From: Neobacillus niacini
GTDB lineage: Bacteria > Bacillota > Bacilli > Bacillales > Cytobacillaceae
Reading direction: 5' to 3'
Length of the DNA stretch: 64,000 nucleotides
Assembly: GCF_019749295.1 (NCBI RefSeq)
Contig: NZ_JACWFG010000013.1
Span: 248,001 to 312,000 of the forward strand
Shown: one piece after another, positions 54,605-63,260 of the stretch
Numbering within the stretch: position 1 is the stretch's first letter
Layout: each line of letters starts with the position of its first letter
Notes under the pieces: model-generated
The model's database searches: none
Seen by the model: only the letters and a program-made list of their open reading frames with translations
What the model was told of the DNA's origin: nothing
Position numbers and translations under genes: made by a program

Positions 54605-55352
54605 TTGGACAAGTCCCTTCATCTTCTTCTAGATGACCGGACTTTTTAATCTTAGTCTGTAAATATTTCTCATTATATTCAGATACATCACCCCATAAAG
54701 GCTGTCTGCCTGAAACTTCTAATCCAGCCTCTTTTAAGGCATTTAATTTTTTCGGATTATTGGTCATTAAGGTTACAGGTTTTTGACGAATCGCCTTAAG
54801 TACTTGTATGGCGTCACTATAGTTTCTAGAGTCATCTACAAATCCAAGACCTTCATTTGCTTCTACGGTGTCATAGCCATTTTCTTGCAGAACATAAGCC
54901 ATTGCTTTACTAAATAAACCTATTCCTCTTCCCTCATGATTTGCCAGGTAGAATAATGCTCCGGTTCCATGTTCCTTAATCATCTTCATGGATTGTTTAA
55001 GCTGATACCCGCAATCACATCTTTTACTTCCAAAAATATCACCTGTATGACAAATGGAATGCATGCGGATAATTGCTTCCTCAGAATACTCAAAATCTCC
55101 GTAAACTAACACACTGGATTGCTGAAGTTCAGCTAAGTTAGAAGAGGATAATTTATCAATAATTCTTTCATAATCCTCCGTAACCTCGTCACAATTTAAC
55201 CAGCAATACCACTTGAATTCAACCGTTTCATTGTATAAATTCACTGGCAGCTTAATGGGTCCAACTAAATAAATGGCACCCTTTTCTGTTTTAATTAATT
55301 GAATTTTGTCTTCTAATACCGAAAGCACTTTAGAGTCAAGAGCCTGCTTCAT
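54597..55352 (-). CDS. ribA: GTP cyclohydrolase II (RibA-type, single-function), 251 aa
   Basis: The motif RMHSICHTGDIFGSKRCDCGYQL carries the three zinc-binding Cys, and NHEGRGIGLFSK the Arg and Tyr/Gly catalytic loop. It opens GTP to the first riboflavin precursor. Bacillus RibA normally has an additional N-terminal DHBP synthase domain; here the N-terminus is a short 80-residue part without it. No FMN riboswitch was seen in the 140 bases upstream. Forms an operon with ribD and the HAD gene. Confidence 0.92.
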   Translation of the reverse strand: MKQALDSKVLSVLEDKIQLIKTEKGAIYLVGPIKLPVNLYNETVEFKWYCWLNCDEVTEDYERIIDKLSSSNLAELQQSSVLVYGDFEYSEEAIIRMHSICHTGDIFGSKRCDCGYQLKQSMKMIKEHGTGALFYLANHEGRGIGLFSKAMAYVLQENGYDTVEANEGLGFVDDSRNYSDAIQVLKAIRQKPVTLMTNNPKKLNALKEAGLEVSGRQPLWGDVSEYNEKYLQTKIKKSGHLEEDEGTCPND

Positions 55353-55450
55353 TCAAATATCCCCTTTTTTTAATTAGTGTGTCGATTTTGTTTTTATTTC
55401 ATGCCAACCTCAACTGGTATTGTCTTCATTATTAATGAGCTAAGTAAGAC

Positions 55451-55489
55451 CTTAAGAGGGAGCAATCGTATGAGACTGCTCCCGTTAAG
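55451..55489. terminator. Hairpin after the pentapeptide-repeat gene
   Basis: CTTAA..GGGAGCA / TGCTCCC..TTAAG, a long near-perfect stem without a T-run, between the pentapeptide gene and ribA. Confidence 0.5.
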
Positions 55490-55491
55490 TG

Positions 55492-56121
55492 TTATTTTAT
55501 TATCAAACCTAATAACCGTGCAAATCCTAAGGCTTGATGTTCTGTAACCTCACACCCGGCTAAGTCTTTCATAGATACATTTATCGTATCAAATGTGCAG
55601 CTGCTTAAATCAATCCCTTTTAAAGGGGTTTGTTCAAAATTCGCATCATTTAAATCACAGTCCTTAAATGCTATCTTACTAAATTTGGATTCATAATAAT
55701 CAGCGCTTCGGAGTGAACACGTATCAAAGTGTACCTGCTTAAGCTTTGAATATCCAAAGGAAATCAAATTTGCATTACAGTTTTGAAATAGAACATTTCC
55801 AAGGGATGCGTCTGAAAGATTAAGACCCAATATTTTAGAATCTTTAAATTCAACCCGATGAATACTTCCATCTCTAAAGTCCGTATTCGATAAATCACAG
55901 TGATCAAAAATTACGTCTGTTAATTCAATTCCTTTAAAAGAAACATCTACAAATGTGACATTTTTAAAAATGACTTGTTCAAAACGTATTCTATGTATAT
56001 CTTCATTCATAATAGAACAATCACTTATCAGACACATTTCGTAGTAGGATTCATCTGTTGAATGGAATGCTGCAGATGTTATGCCTTCTGGAATTTTAGG
56101 CTGCTGGATTTTTATCTTCAT
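55492..56121 (-). CDS. Pentapeptide-repeat protein, 209 aa
   Basis: Many tandem A(D/N)LxX-like five-residue repeats (VIFDHCDLSNTDFRDGS, LKQVHFDTCSLRSADYYES, IAFKDCDLNDANFEQTPL) predict a right-handed quadrilateral beta helix. Qnr/MfpA proteins of this fold protect DNA gyrase, but the class is broad and no such role is shown here. The C-terminus is short and polar. A monocistronic gene. Confidence 0.9.
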   Translation of the reverse strand: MKIKIQQPKIPEGITSAAFHSTDESYYEMCLISDCSIMNEDIHRIRFEQVIFKNVTFVDVSFKGIELTDVIFDHCDLSNTDFRDGSIHRVEFKDSKILGLNLSDASLGNVLFQNCNANLISFGYSKLKQVHFDTCSLRSADYYESKFSKIAFKDCDLNDANFEQTPLKGIDLSSCTFDTINVSMKDLAGCEVTEHQALGFARLLGLIIK

Positions 56122-56147
56122 TTAAAACACCATCCTTTATAAAAAAA

Positions 56148-56171
56148 GACCTTTGTTTCATACAAAGGTCT
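56148..56171 (-). terminator. Terminator of the YebC-family gene
   Basis: AGACCTTTGT / ACAAAGGTCT, a ten-base perfect stem with loop TTCA and TTTTTTT on the minus strand. Confidence 0.9.
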
Positions 56172-56181
56172 ACTTCAAGCC

Positions 56182-56901
56182 CTATTCACCTAAATCCACA
56201 TTGTGGTAAATTCGCTGGACATCTTCTAAGTCTTCCAATACATCAATCATTTTTTCGAATTTTGCTTGTGCATCCTCTGGAAGAGTCACTTCATTTTGTG
56301 CGAGCATAGTTAATTCAGCTACTGTAAATTCAGTAATACCTGCGTTTTTAAAAGCTTCCTGCACTGCATGAAACTGGTCTGGCTCTGCATAAACGATTAC
56401 GGATTCATCTTCTTCGATAATATCACGCACGTCTACATCTGCTTCCATCAAAATCTCAAGAACTTCATCAGCTGTTTTTCCTTCAAGACCAATAACTGCT
56501 GTAGCATCGAACATATAAGCAACAGATCCGCTGACCCCCATGTTTCCGCCATTTTTACCGAAAGCAGCCCGAACGTCAGAAGCTGTGCGGTTCACGTTAT
56601 TTGTTAAGGCATCAACGATGACCATTGAACCGTTTGGTCCAAAGCCTTCATAACGAAGTTCGGAATAGCTTTCTTCTGAACCGCCTTTAGCTTTGTCTAT
56701 CGCACGGTCAATAATGTGTCTTGGTACATTATACGTTTTAGCACGTTCTAATACGAATTTTAAAGCCTGATTCGATTCAGGGTTTGGTTCACCCCTTCTC
56801 GCAGCTACATAAATCTCAACTCCAAATTTTGCATAAATACGACTTGTATTTGCATCCTTTGAAGCTTTTTTTTCCTTAATATTGTTCCATTTACGACCCA
56901 T
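56182..56901 (-). CDS. yeeI: YebC/PmpR-family protein (YeeI-like), 239 aa
   Basis: [20 protein letters not shown] followed by [33 protein letters not shown] and [19 protein letters not shown] is the TACO1/YebC family, close to B. subtilis YeeI. Members act as transcription regulators or help ribosomes at proline stretches. ATG at 56901 is chosen because the conserved N-terminus begins there; three more codons upstream are open. Monocistronic. Confidence 0.93.
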   Translation of the reverse strand: MGRKWNNIKEKKASKDANTSRIYAKFGVEIYVAARRGEPNPESNQALKFVLERAKTYNVPRHIIDRAIDKAKGGSEESYSELRYEGFGPNGSMVIVDALTNNVNRTASDVRAAFGKNGGNMGVSGSVAYMFDATAVIGLEGKTADEVLEILMEADVDVRDIIEEDESVIVYAEPDQFHAVQEAFKNAGITEFTVAELTMLAQNEVTLPEDAQAKFEKMIDVLEDLEDVQRIYHNVDLGE

Positions 56902-57054
56902 ACTGTCCACTCACTTTCAACTTTGGCTCTATAGAAAAATAGTAATAGAAATAGGCTTATTCTTCAACCATTTTCTAAAATGATAGGTTCTACCAGATAA
57001 TATTATACCGAAATTACTAAATTTGTCATCATTCCTTATGTATTTTTAAATAGC

Positions 57055-57082
57055 AAAAGTCAGGAGAATTGTCCTGACTTTT
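57055..57082 (-). terminator. Terminator of the ParA-like gene
   Basis: AAAGTCAGGA / TCCTGACTTT, a ten-base stem with a six-base loop and T-runs. Confidence 0.85.
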
Positions 57083-57892
57083 TCAAGTTAGTTTTAATTT
57101 AGCAATAAATTTGATTTCATTTTGAAATTTTTCTAGAATTTCTTCAAACGTTGAATTGATTAATAGCGGGAAAAGATTTTCAAGTGCTTCGTAATAATTT
57201 TGTCCTAATGCTTCACGCAGCAGAACATATTCATGAAATAGCAACGCTTTCTCAAAGTCAATACCTAGTTCATATAAGCCGCGGAACAATGTCTCTTTTG
57301 GGATTTGTTTTATCTTTTTATATATTTTTTCATTTTTTTCGATAAACTTTTCTTCTAAATACCGTGTCACATAATCTCTATAAACCATTTGGCCAATATC
57401 ATTGGTTTCTTTTTTTAAATAGTTAAAGCCAATCACACGACCTTCCTTATTTTCACGGATAATAAATGTCTGATTCCCTTTTAAATGTTGGATAAAATTC
57501 TTAACACTCTTATCAAAGGTTTTGTTGAATTTAATGATTTGATGCAATTTGATGGCAAAATCCGTATTTTCTTCACCGACTACAAATAATCTGTCCACGA
57601 TAGGCAAAAGCTTTAATACTCCTTCAGAAAGCTGACTCGAAGCATCATAGATAATAATATCGAATACTTTCTTCATCTTTTTAACAATTTGTTTTTGTTC
57701 TGTTAGTGTCAATTTAGAAAAATCATGGATAACCTCTTCAGAAAGACCTTCTCTTTCTAGTGTCCCGTATGAAATAAATGCAGCTGATAAATCAGTATTC
57801 AATTTTAGCCAATGATAAATAGATAGTGATAATTCCGTTACACCTGATTTCGCCTTTGGGGAATAAAAGCCGACCAAGTACATGTTATTCAC
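57083..57892 (-). CDS. ParA/MinD-like protein with degenerate P-loop, 269 aa
   Basis: The first strand and loop, YLVGFYSPKAKSGVTELSLS, sit where ParA/MinD proteins have KGGVGKTT; the Gly-Lys-Thr core is replaced by SGVTE. FDIIIYDASSQLSEGVLKLL looks like the Walker B strand and VDRLFVVGEENTDF like the following strand. So it may be a pseudo-ATPase of this fold, but I did not recognise a named family. The C-terminal half is helical and highly charged. GCAGGTGAATAAC precedes the ATG. Monocistronic, with terminators at both sides. Confidence 0.65.
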   Translation of the reverse strand: MNNMYLVGFYSPKAKSGVTELSLSIYHWLKLNTDLSAAFISYGTLEREGLSEEVIHDFSKLTLTEQKQIVKKMKKVFDIIIYDASSQLSEGVLKLLPIVDRLFVVGEENTDFAIKLHQIIKFNKTFDKSVKNFIQHLKGNQTFIIRENKEGRVIGFNYLKKETNDIGQMVYRDYVTRYLEEKFIEKNEKIYKKIKQIPKETLFRGLYELGIDFEKALLFHEYVLLREALGQNYYEALENLFPLLINSTFEEILEKFQNEIKFIAKLKLT

Positions 57893-57995
57893 CTGCCTTT
57901 TATTACTATAATATTAATTGCTTGGTTTATTGGTTAAAGACAAACTCTCCGATTGTCCCTTTTTTTTAAAAAAGGCTCTCTATAAATAAAAAAGA

Positions 57996-58017
57996 ATGGC
58001 ATCACATGTGATGTCAT
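57996..58017 (-). terminator. Terminator of the SufR-like/folE/CDGSH operon
   Basis: ATGACATCACATGTGATGCCAT is almost a perfect palindrome, followed by TCTTTTTTATTT on the minus strand. Confidence 0.8.
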
Positions 58018-58039
58018 CCTAATGTAACCTATTTAATTA

Positions 58040-58240
58040 TTATCCTGATACTCTTGGATTGCTCTCAAATCCACCTCTTTTATGGGATCCATCACAAAAG
58101 GGTTTTTTATTGGAAAGTCCGCATCTGCAAAGATAAACTTTTGCTTTTTTCTGATATTCATTCCCTTCTGAATCAATTAATTGAAAATCTCCGCTTACTT
58201 CCAACGGACCATTCTCTGAAATCTTAATTTTGCTATCCAT
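58040..58240 (-). CDS. CDGSH iron-sulfur domain protein, 66 aa
   Basis: YLCRCGLSNKKPFCDGSHKRGGF has the CxC...CxxxH cluster ligand set of the [2Fe-2S] CDGSH family. A short beta-rich part precedes it (GPLEVSGDFQLID). These proteins store or transfer Fe-S clusters or electrons. The gene begins 6 bases after the folE stop. Confidence 0.93.
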   Translation of the reverse strand: MDSKIKISENGPLEVSGDFQLIDSEGNEYQKKAKVYLCRCGLSNKKPFCDGSHKRGGFESNPRVSG

Positions 58241-58246
58241 ACATCC

Positions 58247-58894
58247 TTACTCCCTTGTGTTTTTTATTAATGAATAAAATTCAGCCCGCAGGTCTGGTCG
58301 ATTTTCATAGATTCCAAGAAGACTTGATGTTGTGGTAACGGTGTTAGCTTTCTTGATTCCTCTGCTGCACATACACATATGTTTCGCTTCTACTACGACT
58401 ATCGTACCTTCTGGTTCAAGTACTTTATCAATGGCTTCTGCAATCTGGGTTGTAAGCCGCTCTTGAACTTGGAATCTTTTGGCATAACCTTCCACCAACC
58501 TCCCCATCTTGGAGAGACCAGTTATTTTCTCCTTGGGGATATAGCCAATATGGGCTACTCCAAAGAATGGCGAAAAATGATGTTCGCATAAGGAATAAAA
58601 CTCGATATCTTTTACTAAAATCAGACCCTTATGGTGAATATCAAAAGTTTTTTCCAAGTGAATGCCAGGGTCTTCATGATATCCTTCCGTGTACTCAAGG
58701 AATGCTTTAAGTACTCTATAGGGAGTATCCTGCAACCCGTCTCGCTCCGGGTTATCACCACATAGTGTAATTAAATGTTTAATGGCTTCTGCTATTTGAG
58801 AAACATTGGAGAGGTTATTATTTATCTCAACTGTTTGTTGGTTAAATAAATGTGGGTATTTTTCAGATAAAATAAGCAATTGCTCACTCTTCAT
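58247..58894 (-). CDS. folE: GTP cyclohydrolase I (FolE), 215 aa
   Basis: Zinc ligands and active site: YSLCEHHFSPFFG near residue 115, with Cys and two His; KITGLSKMGRLVEGYAKRFQVQERLT, and AKHMCMCSRGIKKANTVT with the second Cys. It converts GTP to dihydroneopterin triphosphate for folate or pterin synthesis. ATG at 58894 is the listed start; a GTG two codons upstream (58900) is also possible since AAAGGA lies about five bases before it. Third of the enzyme pair with RibA in using GTP, but in a separate operon, here between a SufR-like regulator and a CDGSH protein. Confidence 0.95.
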   Translation of the reverse strand: MKSEQLLILSEKYPHLFNQQTVEINNNLSNVSQIAEAIKHLITLCGDNPERDGLQDTPYRVLKAFLEYTEGYHEDPGIHLEKTFDIHHKGLILVKDIEFYSLCEHHFSPFFGVAHIGYIPKEKITGLSKMGRLVEGYAKRFQVQERLTTQIAEAIDKVLEPEGTIVVVEAKHMCMCSRGIKKANTVTTTSSLLGIYENRPDLRAEFYSLIKNTRE

Positions 58895-58924
58895 GACCAC
58901 ATCATTCCTTTTAAATTTGTAGGA

Positions 58925-59602
58925 TTACTCATCCTCGAGGATAATACGTGATGTATTCTCATTAATGGGTTCATCCATAAGAACCCGAAAGGTACAACAT
59001 CCATCCCCATTCTGAAGTCGTTTCTCTCTCTTTACAGAACAACCTAATAAATGTGTTAAAACTGAAACGCTTACACTGCAAAGTACAGGTCTTTCCATGG
59101 CCACATTATGAAATGGGCAGTTACGCTCTATTAGGGAATATCCATGATCATTGTTGTCTACTTCCATAAAAGAATCATCTTTCATATAAAAATCTTTTAA
59201 TTTTTCGAGGCGTTCAAGTGTGCTTAACCCATTTAATTTTGGCTCCCATTGACGAATTCTTTCTTCAATCATGGCAGTAAGTAAGTTCTTTAGTACATCT
59301 CCCCCGAAAGTTGTTGTCAACGTATCTAAAACTTCAATCGTTAATAAATCATAGTTTTTATTGAATAGGTGTTCTCCAGCTGTGGTTAATCGGTACTTCC
59401 ATAACGGACGACCGACACCATTATTCTCCGAAAAGCGAGTAACCCACCCTTCTTTTTCTAATTGAACGAGGTGTTGACGTACGGCCTCGCCGCTAATATC
59501 TAAGCAGCCAGCCAGCTCGCTCATCGTTTTTGAACCGGTATTTTTTATTAGGCCAATAATTCTACGGCGCGGTTCTGTCAAATGATGGACCAGGATACTC
59601 AT
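58925..59602 (-). CDS. SufR-like Fe-S-dependent transcription regulator, 225 aa
   Basis: N-terminal winged helix (RRRIIGLIKNTGSKTMSELAG, then GEAVRQHLVQLEKEG as recognition helix). The C-terminal part has four conserved-looking Cys: RNCPFHN, RPVLCSVS, LLGCSVKRE and DGCCTFRV, as in SufR, the cyanobacterial and actinobacterial Fe-S biogenesis repressor. ATG at 59602 with AAGGTGGG upstream; TTG codons before it are unlikely. First gene of the unit with folE (30 bases) and the CDGSH protein, so it likely controls them by Fe-S status. Confidence 0.85.
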   Translation of the reverse strand: MSILVHHLTEPRRRIIGLIKNTGSKTMSELAGCLDISGEAVRQHLVQLEKEGWVTRFSENNGVGRPLWKYRLTTAGEHLFNKNYDLLTIEVLDTLTTTFGGDVLKNLLTAMIEERIRQWEPKLNGLSTLERLEKLKDFYMKDDSFMEVDNNDHGYSLIERNCPFHNVAMERPVLCSVSVSVLTHLLGCSVKREKRLQNGDGCCTFRVLMDEPINENTSRIILEDE

Positions 59603-59706
59603 CAACAACCCACCTTTTTTACCATTGATAAAATATATTCAGGGAGGAATTGAATTGTTCAAGTTTTTTATTGGAAAATTTGATTTATTATTTTACAAAA
59701 TGGAAA

Positions 59707-59733
59707 AAAGTCCTTTTCATGTGAAAGGACTTT
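59707..59733 (-). terminator. Terminator of the Gly-His protein gene
   Basis: AAAGTCCTTT / AAAGGACTTT with a seven-base loop and TTTTTTCC on the minus strand. Confidence 0.88.
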
Positions 59734-59745
59734 CCATCTTCTTTA

Positions 59746-60117
59746 TTAATAGTATGGGTAACTGCTATATGGGTAATATCCTGGATACGGTGCTGGTGCA
59801 GGATATGGTGTTGGAACTGGATACGGATAGGCTCCATAGCCAGGTGATCCAAGGGCCCCCGCAGCTAACCCTCCGATTAAACCTCCTACAAATGGTGCGC
59901 CGCCATATCCATAACCGTGATAGTGACCGTGATGTCCGCCGTGATGCCCGCCATGATGTCCGCCGTGATGCCCGCCATGATGTCCGCCGTGATGCCCGCC
60001 GTGATGCCCGCCATGGTGTCCGCCGTGATGCCCGCCGTGATGTCCGCCGTGATGCCCGCCATGGTGTCCGCCGTGATGCCCGCCATGGTGTCCGCCGAAT
60101 CTATTTATATCAGTCAT
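59746..60117 (-). CDS. Gly-His-rich repeat protein, 123 aa
   Basis: After MTDINRF come fourteen GGHH units, then GHYHGYGYGG, a hydrophobic Gly/Ala segment (GGLIGGLAAGALG) and a Pro/Tyr-rich end. The many His suggest binding of Ni, Zn or Cu; the Tyr/Pro end resembles spore surface proteins. AAGGAGGATAAAAATT precedes the ATG. The opposite strand shows an Arg-rich frame that is only a mirror of the repeat. Function unknown. Confidence 0.8.
   Translation of the reverse strand: MTDINRFGGHHGGHHGGHHGGHHGGHHGGHHGGHHGGHHGGHHGGHHGGHHGGHHGGHHGGHHGHYHGYGYGGAPFVGGLIGGLAAGALGSPGYGAYPYPVPTPYPAPAPYPGYYPYSSYPYY
59929..60096 (-). repeat. Fourteen 12-base tandem repeats inside the Gly-His gene
   Basis: Units of pattern GGCGG-C/A-CAYCAY on the coding strand, 168 bases in total; third positions alternate between GGACAC and GGGCAT types, suggesting duplication of 24-base pairs. 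Confidence 0.9.
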
Positions 60118-60203
60118 AATTTTTATCCTCCTTGCGAAAATCCTTCCTTTTACTTTATGCAGGATAGATGTCCAGGGAATGGGCGAATATGTTGCTAGAT
60201 CTT

Positions 60204-61208
60204 TTAGCCCTTAATTAATTCGTCACGGTCATCTGCTTGAGGAGGTTCCTCTAACCAGCTGTGATTGATCATGATATTGGCTCCATCTTCCGCATAAAGG
60301 GAGATTTCTGGAATTAAAGAAGCATATCTCATTCCTAGATCTCTTCTGGGGCTTGCTGCCATTGCCATACCATAATTTCCTACCCCGGCAGCAATCATCG
60401 CCGTGATATGGAACATGATTAGTTTATCGGAGAAGACAGGTGTTGTAGAATCTAAAACCGCCGTGTCCCAGCTCATTGGAGCAGGTAAGTCTTCTTTTTT
60501 CAAAAAGTTACTAAAAATATCTATATGTTTTTGGGCAATTTGCTTTCCTCTATATAAGTATTGTTTTATTTCTTCATTTTGGGTTGTTTGGGCAAATCCC
60601 GATATTAATGCTTTTCCAATGGCATTCGTTTGGACGTTTAGAAATAAATGAGTAATTTCTATTCCTGTAAACGCTCTTTTATGGCCAAAAAAACCAGCTA
60701 AAAACTGCTGTTTCTTCACAAAATCAACTTTATCAGGGACAGAAATATAAGGTGGTTTAATATATGTTCCCTGACTTAACATGATTTCTCTGGTGATATC
60801 CTGAAGGTGAACAGAACATTCTAATACACTTTTATGAAATGACACTACATCGGGTCGTGTTGCTAATCCGAGCGCAGCAGAACTTGCTGCCATCGCAAGT
60901 ATGGACATATTTCTAAAATACATTTGTATAAAAGTATCAGAAAACAGCTTTGGTGCTTGTACATTTACATCCTCTTCATTAAAGCCGACGGGTATCGGAA
61001 ACTGTTCATTAATAAAAATCTCCTGCATGGTTGAAACATTCTTCTCTGCAGACTGAAGAACAAATTCAATAATTGGCACAGTTCCTTCATCTTCTACTTT
61101 TTCTAAAAAGTATTTACTAACACAGGTGGCTAGTGAATCGTTCAAATATTGGCTCCATAATGTTGTCATTTCCGCAGCAGTTAGCTGAAGCTTATTTTTA
61201 TCCTCCAT
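60204..61208 (-). CDS. DUF3231-family protein, 334 aa
   Basis: Paralogue of the 35003-36040 protein. Shared blocks include LTAAEMTTLWSQYLND, FPIPVGFNEEDVNVQAPKLF, GFFGHKRAFTGIEITHLF and PRRDLGMRYASLIPEISLYAEDGANI. Two similar halves of helical bundles. Function unknown. Monocistronic on the minus strand. Confidence 0.88.
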   Translation of the reverse strand: MEDKNKLQLTAAEMTTLWSQYLNDSLATCVSKYFLEKVEDEGTVPIIEFVLQSAEKNVSTMQEIFINEQFPIPVGFNEEDVNVQAPKLFSDTFIQMYFRNMSILAMAASSAALGLATRPDVVSFHKSVLECSVHLQDITREIMLSQGTYIKPPYISVPDKVDFVKKQQFLAGFFGHKRAFTGIEITHLFLNVQTNAIGKALISGFAQTTQNEEIKQYLYRGKQIAQKHIDIFSNFLKKEDLPAPMSWDTAVLDSTTPVFSDKLIMFHITAMIAAGVGNYGMAMAASPRRDLGMRYASLIPEISLYAEDGANIMINHSWLEEPPQADDRDELIKG

Positions 61209-61410
61209 AGGGCTTGACCTCGCTCTTCTCGGTACTTAATGTAAGGTAGTAATGTTAATTGGCAGACCTAATCATAACATTTTTAGATACCCAAAAAATT
61301 CCTTATTAACGTCCAAGATTCATTTTCTACCTTTACTTTTCCCAAAGTATAAGAAAAACAATAATTGAAATGGTGATATAATGGAAGAAATCAATAATGA
61401 GGTCCATTCA

Positions 61411-62001
61411 ATGAAAAAATCACTAATAATATCCTTGATTGCATCAATTGCACTATTTCTTATATTATCTCCTATCCTATTTCAATTAATTGACTATCTC
61501 CACCCGGTTGTTATAGGTGTTGTTTTTTTCTGTATGGTTATGGCAGTATTCCTCTTAGCTTTATTCATTCGTAAACAAACCGTACAATTTTCCTATTCAA
61601 AAATCCGTATTCTATTACTTCTCTACTCATTTGGTTTATTCATTTTGCTTTTCTTTCGACCAAGTGACCAAATCTATCAGTCCATAAATCTTATTCCCTT
61701 TTCAACCATCTCCTTTTATTTATCGGGAGAGGTAAATGGTTTGATTTCCTTTTATAATTTGGCTGCCAATATCGGCTTGTTCCTTCCGTTTGGATTTTTT
61801 CTAAAAATGAGAAAATGTACCATTTTCCAATTACTTTATATCCCTATTTTCTTCATTTCCTCGATAGAATTACTCCAATACTTTTCTCAAAGTGGCAGTA
61901 TGGATATTGATGATCTCATTTTAAATGTACTTGGTTTTTATATAGGTTATCTGCTATATCCTTTCTTTAACAGGGTTGTTACAGTATCCTATCAAAACTA
62001 A
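61411..62001 (+). CDS. VanZ-like membrane protein, 196 aa
   Basis: Five to six hydrophobic segments with INLIPFSTI, NLAANIGLFLPFGFFLKM, SSIELLQYFSQSGSMDIDDLILNVLGFYIGY, which is the VanZ family pattern. VanZ-like proteins affect teicoplanin resistance in some strains, but most are of unknown function. ATG at 61411 follows GAGGTCCATTC; an ATG at 61381 is also in frame. Confidence 0.87.
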   Translation: MKKSLIISLIASIALFLILSPILFQLIDYLHPVVIGVVFFCMVMAVFLLALFIRKQTVQFSYSKIRILLLLYSFGLFILLFFRPSDQIYQSINLIPFSTISFYLSGEVNGLISFYNLAANIGLFLPFGFFLKMRKCTIFQLLYIPIFFISSIELLQYFSQSGSMDIDDLILNVLGFYIGYLLYPFFNRVVTVSYQN

Positions 62002-62038
62002 GAGCCATCAGGATCCTTAATAAGGACTGATGGCTCTT
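62000..62038. terminator. Bidirectional terminator
   Basis: AAGAGCCATCAG / CTGATGGCTCTT with an inner TCCTTA / TAAGGA pairing and flanking T. Confidence 0.85.
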
Positions 62039-62047
62039 TACATAAAA

Positions 62048-63259
62048 CTATTTCTTTAACATGGCAGTCAACTGAGACCATTTGAACTTTTCTCCGTATA
62101 CCATTACACCTTTTACATAAATTCGTGAAGCTGCATAAGCTAACAATCCAATTGAGATTATTAAAACAGCCCCGCTAATTAACAATTCAAGGGTGGAAAT
62201 TTCCCCCATAACAAATTTGGAATAGGCCACAATAGGTGAAAAGAACGGGAAGTATGTTGAAAATGTGACTAGTCCTCCTGTTGGATCCATCATGGTTTTA
62301 ATTCCAACCATTAATGCTCCAACCACAAGAACCATTACAGGTCCCATAACACTGCCCAAATCCTCTGTTCTAGATATCACGGAGCCTAATGCTGCGAAAC
62401 AAAGGGCATATACGAGATAGCCACAAGCAAAGAAGAAAATAAAACCAATAATTAAACCTGCATTTACTTGCGAAAGATCTAATCCAAAACCAAAGATACT
62501 AAATAAATCTTTATTAATCCAACCAATTAGATAGGCGAGATACCCTGAAAGCAAAAACACGGATACTTGAATTAGACCGGCTGTTAAGCTAGAAAGGATT
62601 TTGGCAAACAGCATGTAGATTGGTTTAATTTTTGTAATCATAACTTCCATTACTCTTGTTGATTTTTCACCAGTAATACTCATCGCAACACCCTGGCCAA
62701 ACATGATAATAAAGGTGTACATAAGGAAAATGAAGACATATACAATCCCTAGGCTTCCATTGTTTTCTGCCAGCATCGTTTCTTCTACAGGTATGTTTTG
62801 AAATAATTCAGTGACAACTTCCTGAGACAAAGCATGTTCTGTGGAAACTTTGGATAAGTACTGTTGTTGTAACTGAGTGGTAAAGGCAAACATTACGGTA
62901 GGATCGGGTGACCGATGATAATAATAGTTGACAACTGGAACTGAATCCTGCTCTTTGATGACAATTAAATGATCAAGGTCTTGATCTTTTATTTTCTGTT
63001 GTTCCTTCTCTTCATTTTTTATTTGTTCTGAGTGCAGTTGTAACCCCTCAATGTTTTCCTTAAGGAGTTTGTCATCGAGGCTATAATACTTACTTGTGTT
63101 AATGACTGTAACTAGTACTTTTTCTTCGTTTGATGAAAAATGGTTATAGGCAAAATATCCTAGAATTAGAATAGAAATGACAATAGAGGTTATTCGAAAC
63201 CCCTTTGTACGAATCTGTTCTTTTATATGAAATAGATACGCTGTCCATAATGCATTCAT
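62048..63259 (-). CDS. natB: ABC-2 type exporter permease (NatB-like), 403 aa
   Basis: A membrane helix near residue 25, then an external domain of about 150 residues, then five or six segments with MFGQGVAMSITGEKSTRVMEVMITKIKP, a signature of NatB-like permeases. NatAB of B. subtilis exports sodium, but many relatives serve other substrates. ATG at 63259 follows AAAGGTGGGG and is one base after the ATPase stop; the frame further upstream overlaps the ATPase gene. Confidence 0.87.
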   Translation of the reverse strand: MNALWTAYLFHIKEQIRTKGFRITSIVISILILGYFAYNHFSSNEEKVLVTVINTSKYYSLDDKLLKENIEGLQLHSEQIKNEEKEQQKIKDQDLDHLIVIKEQDSVPVVNYYYHRSPDPTVMFAFTTQLQQQYLSKVSTEHALSQEVVTELFQNIPVEETMLAENNGSLGIVYVFIFLMYTFIIMFGQGVAMSITGEKSTRVMEVMITKIKPIYMLFAKILSSLTAGLIQVSVFLLSGYLAYLIGWINKDLFSIFGFGLDLSQVNAGLIIGFIFFFACGYLVYALCFAALGSVISRTEDLGSVMGPVMVLVVGALMVGIKTMMDPTGGLVTFSTYFPFFSPIVAYSKFVMGEISTLELLISGAVLIISIGLLAYAASRIYVKGVMVYGEKFKWSQLTAMLKK

Positions 63260-63260
63260 A

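Noticed and set aside
59625-60119. Arg-rich plus-strand frame with RDVRRDARH repeats
   Set aside because: It is the mirror of the GGHH repeat gene on the other strand; only the minus-strand frame has a good ribosome binding site, sensible domains and a terminator.
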